Positions 45,554-55,144 of a stretch of DNA of 64,000 nt are shown in pieces. This DNA is from Ceratodon purpureus. Its lineage: Eukaryota; Streptophyta; Bryopsida; Pseudoditrichales; Ditrichaceae. The DNA lies in assembly GCA_014871385.1 (NCBI GenBank), contig CM026422.1, forward strand, positions 18,131,437-18,195,436, given 5' to 3'. Numbering within the stretch: position 1 is the first letter of the stretch; each line of letters opens with the position of its first letter. The position numbers were made by a program, and so were the translations under genes. The notes beneath the pieces are model-generated. The model was not told the origin of the DNA. It made no database searches and saw only the letters and a program-made list of their open reading frames with translations.

Positions 45554-46391
45554 AATACATAATAAGACCATCGTCATTGTTCACGCCATTGGTGCCGCCA
45601 GTGCTAAAATCGGAGTGTGGAACCTTGGTGCAATGGCTACTAGGGTCTCATCAATGCTCTCGTCAATGCTAAAATTGGTAATAGTCATTCTAATTTAGTC
45701 CCTTAACTGTATTTTGGAGTAAATCATTTTGAAAATTGGACGAAAAATTCAACTTTTTTAGTGCATTAACATCATTTTGAAGGTTTTTCAAAGATGGATG
45801 GAGAGAAAATACGTAGGAAAGAGAGTAGGAGGAAGGAGTAGAGGTGAGAGAGAGGTCGCCACATGTTCTATTGAGGAAGGCTCCCTTGGATCTGCTCAAG
45901 TAAGGGCATTGCCACCCGTGGCTCCCAACGCCACCGGTGGCGACCCTTCTGCCGGTACCAAATCTGGCCCCGCTGTGTTTTGGCCCGCCCACTCCCCCAC
46001 CGAGCCTCAACCCTCCCTCCCACCCTCACTGATTTTGCCACCATTTTAAGCTCATGGCCCCCATTGCCATATCTCAAAACTGCCTCTCTTTGTACTTCAT
46101 CTCTCCCATCTGTACTTTATTTCTCCCATTTGAACTTCAACACAAGAAGTCAACATAAAACAATGAACGCGTGCAGAAAATCAGGCGCCATGTGAGGAGA
46201 GGAGAGGCTTGGCGGGCTGCCGGTTTGGAGAGGTTGAGAGCCGTGGCCGGCCTGGGAGGGTCCGTTCAAAGGTCAATAGTGGGGAGCGGGGAGGCTCTGG
46301 GGCCGGCGCATAGACGGGTGCCGTGACTGCTTGGGCCAACGATGACCATGCTCTAAATGCAGAGACGTGTCCCTCATGACAATCAGCCCAC
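45554..46391. other. Intergenic, local GC-rich island, no recognised gene
   Basis: 45780-46350 is GC-richer than its surroundings with overlapping ORFs in several frames, none with family features. It may be a decayed gene fragment; this cannot be supported further. Confidence 0.45.
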
Positions 46392-46816
46392 TAAGGTGGA
46401 GGCACCTATAACCGACCAGTTAAGAGATTTGCCACTAAGATTGGAGGTGTATAAGTTGAGAGAGATTTTTCCTTGAAGGGGAAATAGGTTTAAGGAGGAA
46501 TGCAACTTTAAATGTCATGTTTACTTTAATATTTAATTTATTATGAATTTTGAAAGACATTTTGTTTGTAATACACATAACCGATATGTAGGCCTACCTA
46601 AAACCGACCACCATGGAACCAAAACTTGATCACTGTGCTACTACCAAAATATTTCCGTATGATTCCCTTTGATTCCCTTTCTACCAATCATGCTTGATAC
46701 TTTCTTCTAGATCTCGCAAGAGTTTGAACAGTAAGTGGTTGGAAATGGAGGTCGGAAATGGAGAAGTCTACTGATTAGTTATGGGTACCTGGTCGGCTAT
46801 GGGTGCCTCCACCTTA
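46392..46816. mobile_element. MITE, TIR TAAGGTGGAGGCACC, 425 bp
   Basis: The ends TAAGGTGGAGGCACCTATAA and inverted TAAGGTGGAGGCACCCATAG, followed by CCGACCAG on both sides, form a TIR of about 28 bp. TA at the tips may be the target duplication. There is no ORF. Confidence 0.82.
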
Positions 46817-47965
46817 TATAGCCAGCCACCTGGCCACCATTGGCATGAAGGGGTGGCCATGCCCTAAATTTACCTTTTCAACACAAACAAGGAGAACCAG
46901 AGAAGGTTTATGAGTTTTGTTTATCCCCAAAAACGATAGATGCTAGATCATAGTGTGGGTAGACCTAATTCCCATTTTCTAAGTAACCATTCTGACACAT
47001 GTATCACATATTTACCTCGAATAAGTGTGGTATTGAGATTTCAGTACTTGGGTTCAGAGTGCAGTCATATTTATAATGAACCATGTCAAGACTCAAAAGG
47101 ACCAGACTATCAGAAATAATTCTGTTTGCTGTACTTGTGAGCTTGAAGAGAGAGGATTTATGGGAAACTTATGACCACTGGGAAGCTTCTCCTTGGCAGG
47201 TCCATGAAGGGAAGGACCAAGTGAAGAAAAACTGGCCAATTCCGGTACTCTCTGTTGACAAGATAAGTGATGTAAAATTCTTCCTAATTCCATTAACTCA
47301 TGTCACTTGTGAGTATTGAGCCTAGTCCGGGGGGTCAACGTTGTCCATGGCTGCAGAGCAAAAGTAACATGCTTGATGCCCTGCTGCACATGGCTCTGGT
47401 TCAGATGCATTAGCAAAGAGACAGAATTGACAATATTCGAGAGCTTCTGATAAATTCCATCCCTGTCAACCGCCCCATTGCCCCTGTGTGGAGACGAAGC
47501 TTCGTGTCCGCCTCACATGCTATTTTGCACAATAACCCTCATCACTGCATCAGCGCTCCTTTTATAGGTCCAACTTATGCATTCACAGGCAAACCAAAAG
47601 AGAAAGAGTTAAGCTTATTTCCTTTTGTACATACGATGACACGGAAGAAGCAGACTTCTAGGGAGTAAGTAGGACAAGTTGGGATGTGTTAGTGTGGGAA
47701 TGAGCTGCAAAGTGCTACGAGCGACTCCACTAGTTGGTATGGCTAACAACTTAGCCGTAGAGAATAGGAAGAAGAGTGCAGATACAATTCTCTTGTTTAA
47801 TGCAAGGATCTCCACGAGTGCCACTACAAACCTTACCATACCTTGATCTTTTTGAACAAAAATAGGTCCCTGTTGGCCCCACTCTCTTATCCTGTAAAAA
47901 TATTTCATAACAAGAATAGTCCCATGATAGGTTCCAAGTCATATTCCATGTACCCGGCAGAAGAG
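46817..47965. other. Intergenic, no recognised gene
   Basis: Several short ORFs on both strands (for example around 47083-47319) lack family features and overlap each other. Nothing is supported. Confidence 0.5.
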
Positions 47966-48900
47966 TTAACCCCTAAAGGTTCAAGCCGTTTTTGGGCCTC
48001 CAAAACCAGAAACTGTGATTTTTGACAACCTTGTAGAAGTTGAAATATGATTTTTAATTTTTTACCTTTTTGATACATCCAACCGTAAGATCTTAAACCT
48101 TGCTACCTGCACTAATACCATGTCAAATTTCAACAGTTGGATCTTTACCATTTGTGAGATTATAACGTTCAAAGTTTACTGTTTTTTTTTTTTGGGCTTT
48201 GCGCAAAAGACATACTCTAAATGGTGTCAAGGGAGACTTGATTATTGTTACCTCAAACATTTTGCTCATATTTTTTTCCACGTAGGTAACTAAGTTAGGC
48301 ACCTCTATGCAAAATTTTAGAGTCTCATTACACTTTTTGGCCTTCATGCAAATTATTTTCGAGAAGAAGGTACAAAAACCACAATCTGGTAAAACTTAAA
48401 TGACGTGAAATGCTTTTGGTTTTTTAAAAAGATAAACGGTCAAAAGTTACTTCCATGAGTTTTTGAATTTTCGGAAAAAAAAATTTTGAAAAAATCCTAA
48501 ATCTCAAATTCTGACAAATTTTGAAAGAAAAAATTGTAAAATTACCAAAAACTATGAAGGTTGTTTTTGTGATTTTTGGAGGCTGCCCTTGTAAAATTGG
48601 TAAGCTTTTTGACTTAGGCCACTTTGGATTTTGAGTAGTGAATTGGTTATGAACACATTTCCAAAAAAACAATTCTAGAAAACCTAATTTTAAACTGCCC
48701 GTTTTGGACTTGAAACCTAAAATTTCTAGATGAAGGTTCTAAAAGTGAAATTTGGCTTTGAAAATTTTACTACATACACTTTGCGGTATAAGGAGCATCC
48801 AGTAAAATTCTTAGGCAAAAATACTACTTTTAACCCCTTCATCTAGGCTGCCCGAAACAACTGAGAGCCATTTTGGATTTCCAGAACCTTTAGGGGTTAA
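47966..48900. mobile_element. Non-autonomous piggyBac-type element 3, 0.93 kb
   Basis: The ends TTAACCCCTAAAGGTTC and inverted TTAACCCCTAAAGGTTC match perfectly over 17 bases. The last TTAA (48897-48900) is also the first TTAA of the next element. There is no coding ORF. Confidence 0.85.
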
Positions 48901-49653
48901 TCCCTAAAGGCCCTTGAGACCCAATGCGAGTCTCAGCAATTTTGGTCAGCCTATTCTAAGATCTCAGAATTTTATCAATTTTTGATTTATTTATTTTATT
49001 TTTTATTTTTATTTTTTATAATTTTATTATTATTAATATTATTATTATTATTTTTTACTCCATGTAGCTCTCAACGATAGCATTCCAATGGCACAAATTC
49101 CAAAGCATTTGGAGTTACGATGCAAAAGTTATGAATTTTAGAAGAATCTGCTCAAAATCTGGGCATGCAATAACCAATGGAAATCTCCCATTTTCTACCC
49201 AAGTTACTCGTCATTCAATAGGGCAGAAAGTGACGAGACAAGTTTTCAAAGGGTAGGTACTTGCAAAATATTGGGTACAATATTTTTTCATCCATACACA
49301 TTTATGATGATTTTCATCCAATTGAAAATTTTTCATCTAACTAACCATTTCCATCTAAAGAGGTTGCTAATTTTGTTCATCCAAATGACAATTATCATCT
49401 AAAGCTTATTTTTATCCAAAATACATTTTCATCTATACAAAGTATTTCATCCTATCATCGATTTTTCATCCAAACTTAATAAATTTCATCCTGTATCTAT
49501 GACGTGGCAAGGGGTCCATTCATAGGACCCAGAACTGCCTTTTGAAATAAAAGCAAAATATACAATTTTGTGTGGTTCTTTCCCTCATTGATTTCAACAT
49601 ATCCACATTTCGGATTTTCAATTGGACATTCTTAAATTACCCTTTAATTAGTT

Positions 49654-50567
49654 TTAACCCCCAAATGCCATAGCCTACGACCACGGAAATAGACTTTGAC
49701 TTTGGATGCTCTATTTTTCCACTCTAAATAATGTAAAATATGAATTTTAAATTTTTCTTAGATAGATACACATGTAATCTATAAGCAATAATTTTTTCAA
49801 AATTAATGGTTTCATTATGTAATTATTATAAATTTTCAAATCAAAACAAACAAAGAAAACTCATATCAAATATGGATTATATCAAAAAATTATGAAATAT
49901 TTAAACCATAGATGTATATGACAACCAAAAACCTTATACTGGTGACCGAGCTCAAAAATTATGTTTTAATCCAAAAATATGATGAAAAACCTAAAACCGT
50001 GGAAAATCAAGAAATAGCCACGGTTATACCCCCTTCATCTTATACCAGCTATAAATCACTCAATTTTAGGTATTTTTCAAAATTTCAAATTGGAATGGAA
50101 AGTAGATTTGTAAAGCTACATTTCATCAGTTTACCTCAAATCTCACTCTCCATGGAAAAACCAAACTGGTTAAAAATAGAATTTTGATTTTTTTTGCAAA
50201 ATCATTTAGAAATTTTGTTTTATGAATACACTACAATTTTGATGATAGGGTCCCAAATTTCTATTTTTAACCAGTTTGGTTTTTCCATGGAGGGCGAGAA
50301 ATGCAAAAAAGATCATCCCGATAGTCAAAATTGCGTTTTAGTTGTCTGTTTTAAGGAATTTTTGAATACACACACGGTATGGATGTTTTGGACTTTCAAA
50401 ATTCATGAAATCATCATTTGGAGGATTCATTAATGAGGTTAGATAGATCTTCACAAATTTTCAACATGAAAAAAAAATGGATGAAAAATTGTCATTTGGA
50501 TGAGAGTTATGGAACTTGGAAAAATGAGATCGACCAGTTTTTGGTCGTTTAGGCGTTTAGGGGTTAA
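49654..50567. mobile_element. Nested piggyBac-type element 5, 0.91 kb, inserted in element 4
   Basis: The ends TTAACCCCCAAATGCC and inverted TTAACCCCTAAACGCC are flanked by TTAA on both sides. Removing it and one TTAA restores the continuity seen in element 1 at 33055-33065 (AGTTTTAATTTTGGAG on the corresponding strand). The inner right end carries the GACCAAAAACTGGTC palindrome also seen at 29430. An inverted repeat lies inside at 50148-50290. Confidence 0.9.
50148..50290. repeat. Inverted repeat with about 32-bp arms
   Basis: Arms CCATGGAAAAACCAAACTGG (continuing to AAAAATAGAA) and its reverse complement at about 50257-50290 are separated by about 75 bp. It lies inside the nested element and has no ORF. 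A transcript could form a strong hairpin. Confidence 0.85.
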
Positions 50568-50797
50568 GTTTGGAGAATGTAAGGCAATTTCAGCACACCC
50601 CCTTTCATAAAATCAAGGATTTTTTCGCCTTTCCAAACCAGATGAGGCTCAAACTTTGTGAGCTTAAAGCTAACTTCCATACCTAAAGGAATTGATGATT
50701 CTCCATGGATCAAATGTGTTTGCAAGGTATAGTTTTTGGGCATCAAAACTTAGGTATACTCACGGGGTAGTATAAAAAAAAAACTTTTATAGTGGAT

Positions 50798-51166
50798 AAT
50801 TTCACTTTTACAAAAGTCTTGCTCTTTATAGTATATACCTTAAGAAAGCAAGAGTTATAAATTGTTATGTCATTTCTCGCTCAATATTTATTTTTTGCAA
50901 GCAAAAAACTTACTTCATGAGATGACTAATGCAATTTGTTAGAAGTTGTAGTTCAAAATAATTATTTAAAATGACATGTAAATATAAAAAATTCTATTTT
51001 TAGATGTTTCATGACTAGATTGACCATCTTGGACGTTAAAAGATTGAAACTTTAATTTTTTACAAAAGAGTTGAACAATTTTAACCAAGTGTTGTCATAA
51101 ATGCATCCCTTAAAATTTAAATTGGGATCACAAGTTGTTTTTTTTCCAATTTAATGCATCATTCGT
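50798..51166. other. Intergenic, no recognised gene
   Basis: AT-rich DNA between element 4 and the CACTA-derived hairpin. Nothing is supported. Confidence 0.6.
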
Positions 51167-51284
51167 TACTATAGGAAACTTGATTGTGGTGGACCAGCGA
51201 GTATACCACTAAGCTGGTATAAAATGCCAGTCACGAAGCTCATGGTGTACTCGCTGTTCCCCCACAACCAAGTTTCCCATAGTG
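51167..51284. mobile_element. CACTA-derived snap-back MITE, 118 bp
   Basis: The right end inverted is CACTATGGGAAACTTGGTTG, the left end TACTATAGGAAACTTGATTG. The arms pair over about 45 bp with few mismatches. Flanking triplets CGT and CAT agree at two of three bases, compatible with an aged 3-bp target duplication. There is no ORF. Confidence 0.75.
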
Positions 51285-51956
51285 CATATAGCCGAATTTG
51301 TTTTTAAATAAATAATTTAATTTTTAATTTTTAATTTTTGAAAATCATCAAAAAGTTCAAGAGTCATATTTTGACTATGTCATTAAAAAATAAAACAAAG
51401 TAATATATTTCCATATATCACACACTAAACATAATTTAGATAGAGATGATTGGAGCACACAAGATAACGACAAGAGCACCTCATGTTTTACTTTAGGGAG
51501 AGAGACAATCAGTAAAACAAGTTCAAAGTGACTTCTAATACTTGCATGATAATGTTGAATTATATATATACTAGAAGTGGCCCAGCACTCCACCAATTTT
51601 GACCGTGTCCATGTTAACTTATTACTGGTTTGTTCTCTGGTAGCTGAACTAAGGGCCCAAACTTTTCAATATTCAAGAAACTGAGGACCAGAAAGCATGT
51701 TCTTCTTTTGTTTGGAGCATGTAATTAGAACAAAAGACCTGGGCAGGATAGTGGTCTCATAAATGCCTGAGTTAATGAGGGACTGGGCTAATCATGAGGG
51801 CGGAGATAGGTTCCAAGCCCTAATAGCTTTCTGTAGCATATTAAAAGTTCCACTTGAAGAGGCTAATCCATACTCCATGTGTCTATGGTGGGCACATGTT
51901 CAACTAATCCGCTTCTTACACAGAGTGAGTTTGAGAGACTCGAGTCCTTTGACCAC
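51285..51956. other. Intergenic, no recognised gene
   Basis: AT-rich with a short TA-rich run near 51557. No supported gene. Confidence 0.6.
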
Positions 51957-52244
51957 TAAGGTTGAGACACCCATAGCCGACAAGTGACCAATAGCCGATA
52001 TATTCTAATTCCTAGATTATGAAAGAACAGATGTACCTCATTTGTACATATCGGTTATTGGGTCGGAAGTACTTTTCACTTTGAAAAATTGTACAAATTT
52101 CAATATTGGGAGATAATTCATGGAAAAATGCTCATTCTTCATGAACCTTATTTTCCTACGAACGAAAATTATCTCCTTATCGATAACCCAAGCTCTGATA
52201 TGCTGAAATGCTTTAAGTTGTCGGTTATAGGTGTTTGTACCTTA
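51957..52244. mobile_element. MITE of the TAAGGT group, 288 bp
   Basis: The ends TAAGGTTGAGACACCCATAG and inverted TAAGGTACAAACACCTATAA are followed by CCGACAA on both sides. They are more diverged than the pair at 46392-46816 but share the same layout, so this looks like an older copy. Confidence 0.72.
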
Positions 52245-54046
52245 GTCAGTGACTCTACCTCCAGCGTTGTAGCTTTGAATAATCGTGGATGAGTGAATGC
52301 CATAATGCCACCCCTAGTTATTACATGACAGTGGTCCTCCGGACAATTACTACGTTAATCACCATAATCAAGCACTTCATTTGGAGTGGAGCAAACACTA
52401 CTTGAACCAGAACATTGGATTCTGCTTCTTCTACTTTGCTTTTCAACAAGTTTCGTGTGACAACAAACCACACCAGAGACATGGAGACTATGCGTTTGAA
52501 TGTGAAGGACCCGTTCCTGGCCTCATCTAGCTTTCTTTCCTCCTCTTTTCTGTTACAATTTATTTTGAAAAATTTGACCAGGCTCCGCTATTGGTCTGTT
52601 CATTTGCAGTGAAGCAAGATTTTGCTTGTGACGGGTTACAAAGAAAACAATAAACCTGATCAAACTCAGACTTGGACACAAGCAGGAAGCAGATCACAGC
52701 CTCATGTAGAAGCGGGGAACTGTCCAGACTTGAGAAGCGGTTACATCCCATGCATTTTTAATCAGATAATATTCTGTAATTAATTTCATATAATAGTATA
52801 CTTGATAATTTATTATTCAAAGGGCAGTTGGAACATGGGTCACGGGCACTTTCCAAGTTTCCAATCTCTGGGGAAACAACTTTACCAGGAAAAAACACTT
52901 GGGGAGACCAAGTTAATCCCAGCCAATTCATAGAAAATCTTGCAATGAACAGAACAAATTGTGTTATTAGCAACAGGAAGTAACTTAGACTCAACAGAGA
53001 TCAAAGGGAGTGAGTTTGGTGTGAACACCAAACTACATGAAAGATCATTACCACAAGTAGAAAACGCACGTATGCAGTATGCACCCGAAAGGAGGGTCGA
53101 TCCCCGATTACAGGCCAGGAAGTCTGCTCATTATTCAGCCCCTGTTTAGTCGGTCAACCGGTAAAGAAGAGAGAAGATACTGATCAGTTGTGCTAATTCA
53201 GCACCTTCAACGCCCTTGAAAGTTCAGGTCTTCACACACACAACTTAATTACTAAAAAATCCAGAATAAAATGCAAAAAATAAATTGCAGTATAAATCCA
53301 TTTCTATTCCTGACTGTACAGTACACTCCTTCACACTCCCTCAAATGGCCAAGTTGCTATTCAGCTCCACCCGTTAATTTTAGAGAACCATGTTTTGTTG
53401 GAGGGAAGGAGCAAAAGCATGCGAATCATCATTTGGAATTTTGGGTAATTGGGACTCAGGAACTTGTCAAAATACCGGTTTTTCCTATCTACGTACCAAA
53501 TTTGCCACATTTGTCAAATTTGGTAAAATAAAGGCCAGTCGCATACATACCGTGCAGGCGCTGCAGTAGTACCAGAGTTGCGACCTGTTGACCTCCCACT
53601 ACCAGAAAAGCCATAAAAGAATCACCCACTTCCCAGAACTCCCAAGAGTACGTGCTGTGGTAACTTAACACACTCTCTCTCTCTCTCTCTCTCTCTCATC
53701 AGGTTGGTTAAGGTGAAACCTGGTGAAGAGGACACGACGCTCAGCATATGAAAACATTTGTTATTCTGTTGGCGGCGGAGGCCATCGCTTACATATAGCA
53801 CGAATTGAGCGCTAACTTAAACTCACTCCTCACTGACACGATCACTGGCCCTTCCACTTGCGAGCACCACTTCCTTGCTTCCTTGCTTGCTTGCTCACAG
53901 CTCCTTGCAGCTAGCTTCAAGCCTCACTTCTTCTAGCTGCTCTTTAGTTCATCCTAAGTTACTCCAACTGTGTGCAACTCCGGAGGAGGAGCACAACTCT
54001 AGATCAGTGCAGAAGAAGAAGTAGCAGAGAGAAGACTACAGTTGCC
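52245..54046. other. Upstream region of the SHINE-like gene
   Basis: No gene is recognised. A (CT)n microsatellite lies at about 53674-53696, some 350 bp before the ATG; pyrimidine runs of this kind are common in plant promoters and leaders. Repeated TTGCTTGC/TTCCTTGC text lies at 53870-53900. Confidence 0.55.
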
Positions 54047-55144
54047 ATGGGCAGGCCACAGAGGTACCGAGGGGTGCGCCAACGCCACTGGGGCTCCTGG
54101 GTCTCCGAGATTCGCCACCCTCTCCTGTATGCCTCCTTGCCTTGCACCAAGCTAGCTAGCTGAGGAATTTCTTTTGTTTCGGCTAGCAGTATTTGGAGTT
54201 TTTTGTGTGTCAATTCTACCAGCATTGGTCGTAGAGGGTGTCTAAGAGGTGGCAGTGATGTTTGTTGTTTGTGCAAGCTAGCTAGCATAGGGTGGTTAGT
54301 TGTTTCGGTGGCAGATGTTGAATTTGGTTGTTAAAGGAGTTGTTTGGTAGGCGAGCTGACTTGCATTGTTGCAGGTAGTTTAGATCTGTTTCTGTTTAGA
54401 ATTTTCATGTTGTTACCCACATTGGTTGTAGAACGTGAGAGATGATGGTCGAAGGAGCTAGAGTAATTGTGCTTATTTTCACTAGTTGTTTGGAGGTCAT
54501 GTGAGAAATTTTGGTGGCTGAGTTGGTTGGGGCAAATTGTTTTTATTTGGTGCAGGAAGACGAGGGTGTGGTTAGGCACATTTGAGACGGCTGAGGATGC
54601 AGCGCATGCCTACGACGAAGCGGCGCGCCTCATGTGCGGCGTGCGCGCGCGCACCAATTTCCCCTACGACCCCAACGCGCCCAAGGGCCCCAACTCGCAG
54701 ATGTTGTCTGCCACGCTCAGCGCGAAGCTGCACCGGTGGTACCTCCAGTCGCAGCAGCAAGAAGGGCAACCGGGGAGCAACAAGGCCAGCTCCAAGGACA
54801 ATGCACGTAGCATTCAGACGCAATCGCTCACTTGCCTCTGTCTCGATGCCGAGCAATCTAACCTGGGTATCTGGCAGAAGAAGACGGGCCGCCAGGCCAA
54901 CGACTCCGCCAACTGGGTGCGCAAGGTGCAATTCGGTGACTCCGCTGCCTCCCTCTTCGAACCACAGCCCCAACCGGCTAACTCCAGCGAGAGCTGCATG
55001 TCAGAGGAGGACAAGTTCGCCGCGGAGATGATCGAGGAGCTTCTCGGCCACAGCCCGGGCCAATTTTTCGACTTCAGCTCCCCCGCCATGTCGGATTCCA
55101 GTTGCAGCAGCCCTTGCTCCGGCATCACCGCCACGTCCGAGTAA
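54047..55144 (+). CDS. AP2/ERF transcription factor, SHINE/WIN clade, 2 exons (222 aa)
   Basis: Exons 54047-54126 and 54556-55144 join in phase (intron 429 bp, GT-AG) inside the AP2 domain, after HPL, the intron position usual for this clade. The AP2 domain covers about residues 5-65: [20 protein letters not shown], then [20 protein letters not shown] and ARTNFP. The clade's middle motif is present (GIWQKKTG ... [10 protein letters not shown]), as is its C-terminal motif ([10 protein letters not shown]). Together these define the SHN/WIN group, nuclear activators that in Arabidopsis promote cuticle wax and cutin synthesis and surface patterning. Length is in the normal range of about 190-230 aa. 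The start ATG has a good context (GCCATGGGC). The second exon is GC-rich. No damage is seen. The assignment is secure; a cuticular role here is by homology. Confidence 0.96.

Larger units (their letters stand above)
48897..50797. mobile_element. Non-autonomous piggyBac-type element 4, with a nested insertion
   Basis: It begins TTAATCCCTAAAGGCCCTTG, as does element 1 read from its right end. Homology to element 1 (opposite orientation) runs through the TGGATGAAAAT-type array (about 49285-49500), is interrupted by the nested element at 49654-50567, resumes at TTTGGAGAATGTAAGGC, and fades near 50797. The far end of the element is missing or too diverged to see. Confidence 0.8.

Noticed and set aside
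47083-47319. 78-codon plus-strand ORF (MSRLKRTRLSEIIL...)
   Set aside because: No family features or paralogue, and overlapping ORFs occur on both strands.
29463-53000. LTR retrotransposon or LINE in the AT-rich desert
   Set aside because: No reverse transcriptase, integrase or gag reading frame, and no long direct terminal repeats were seen.
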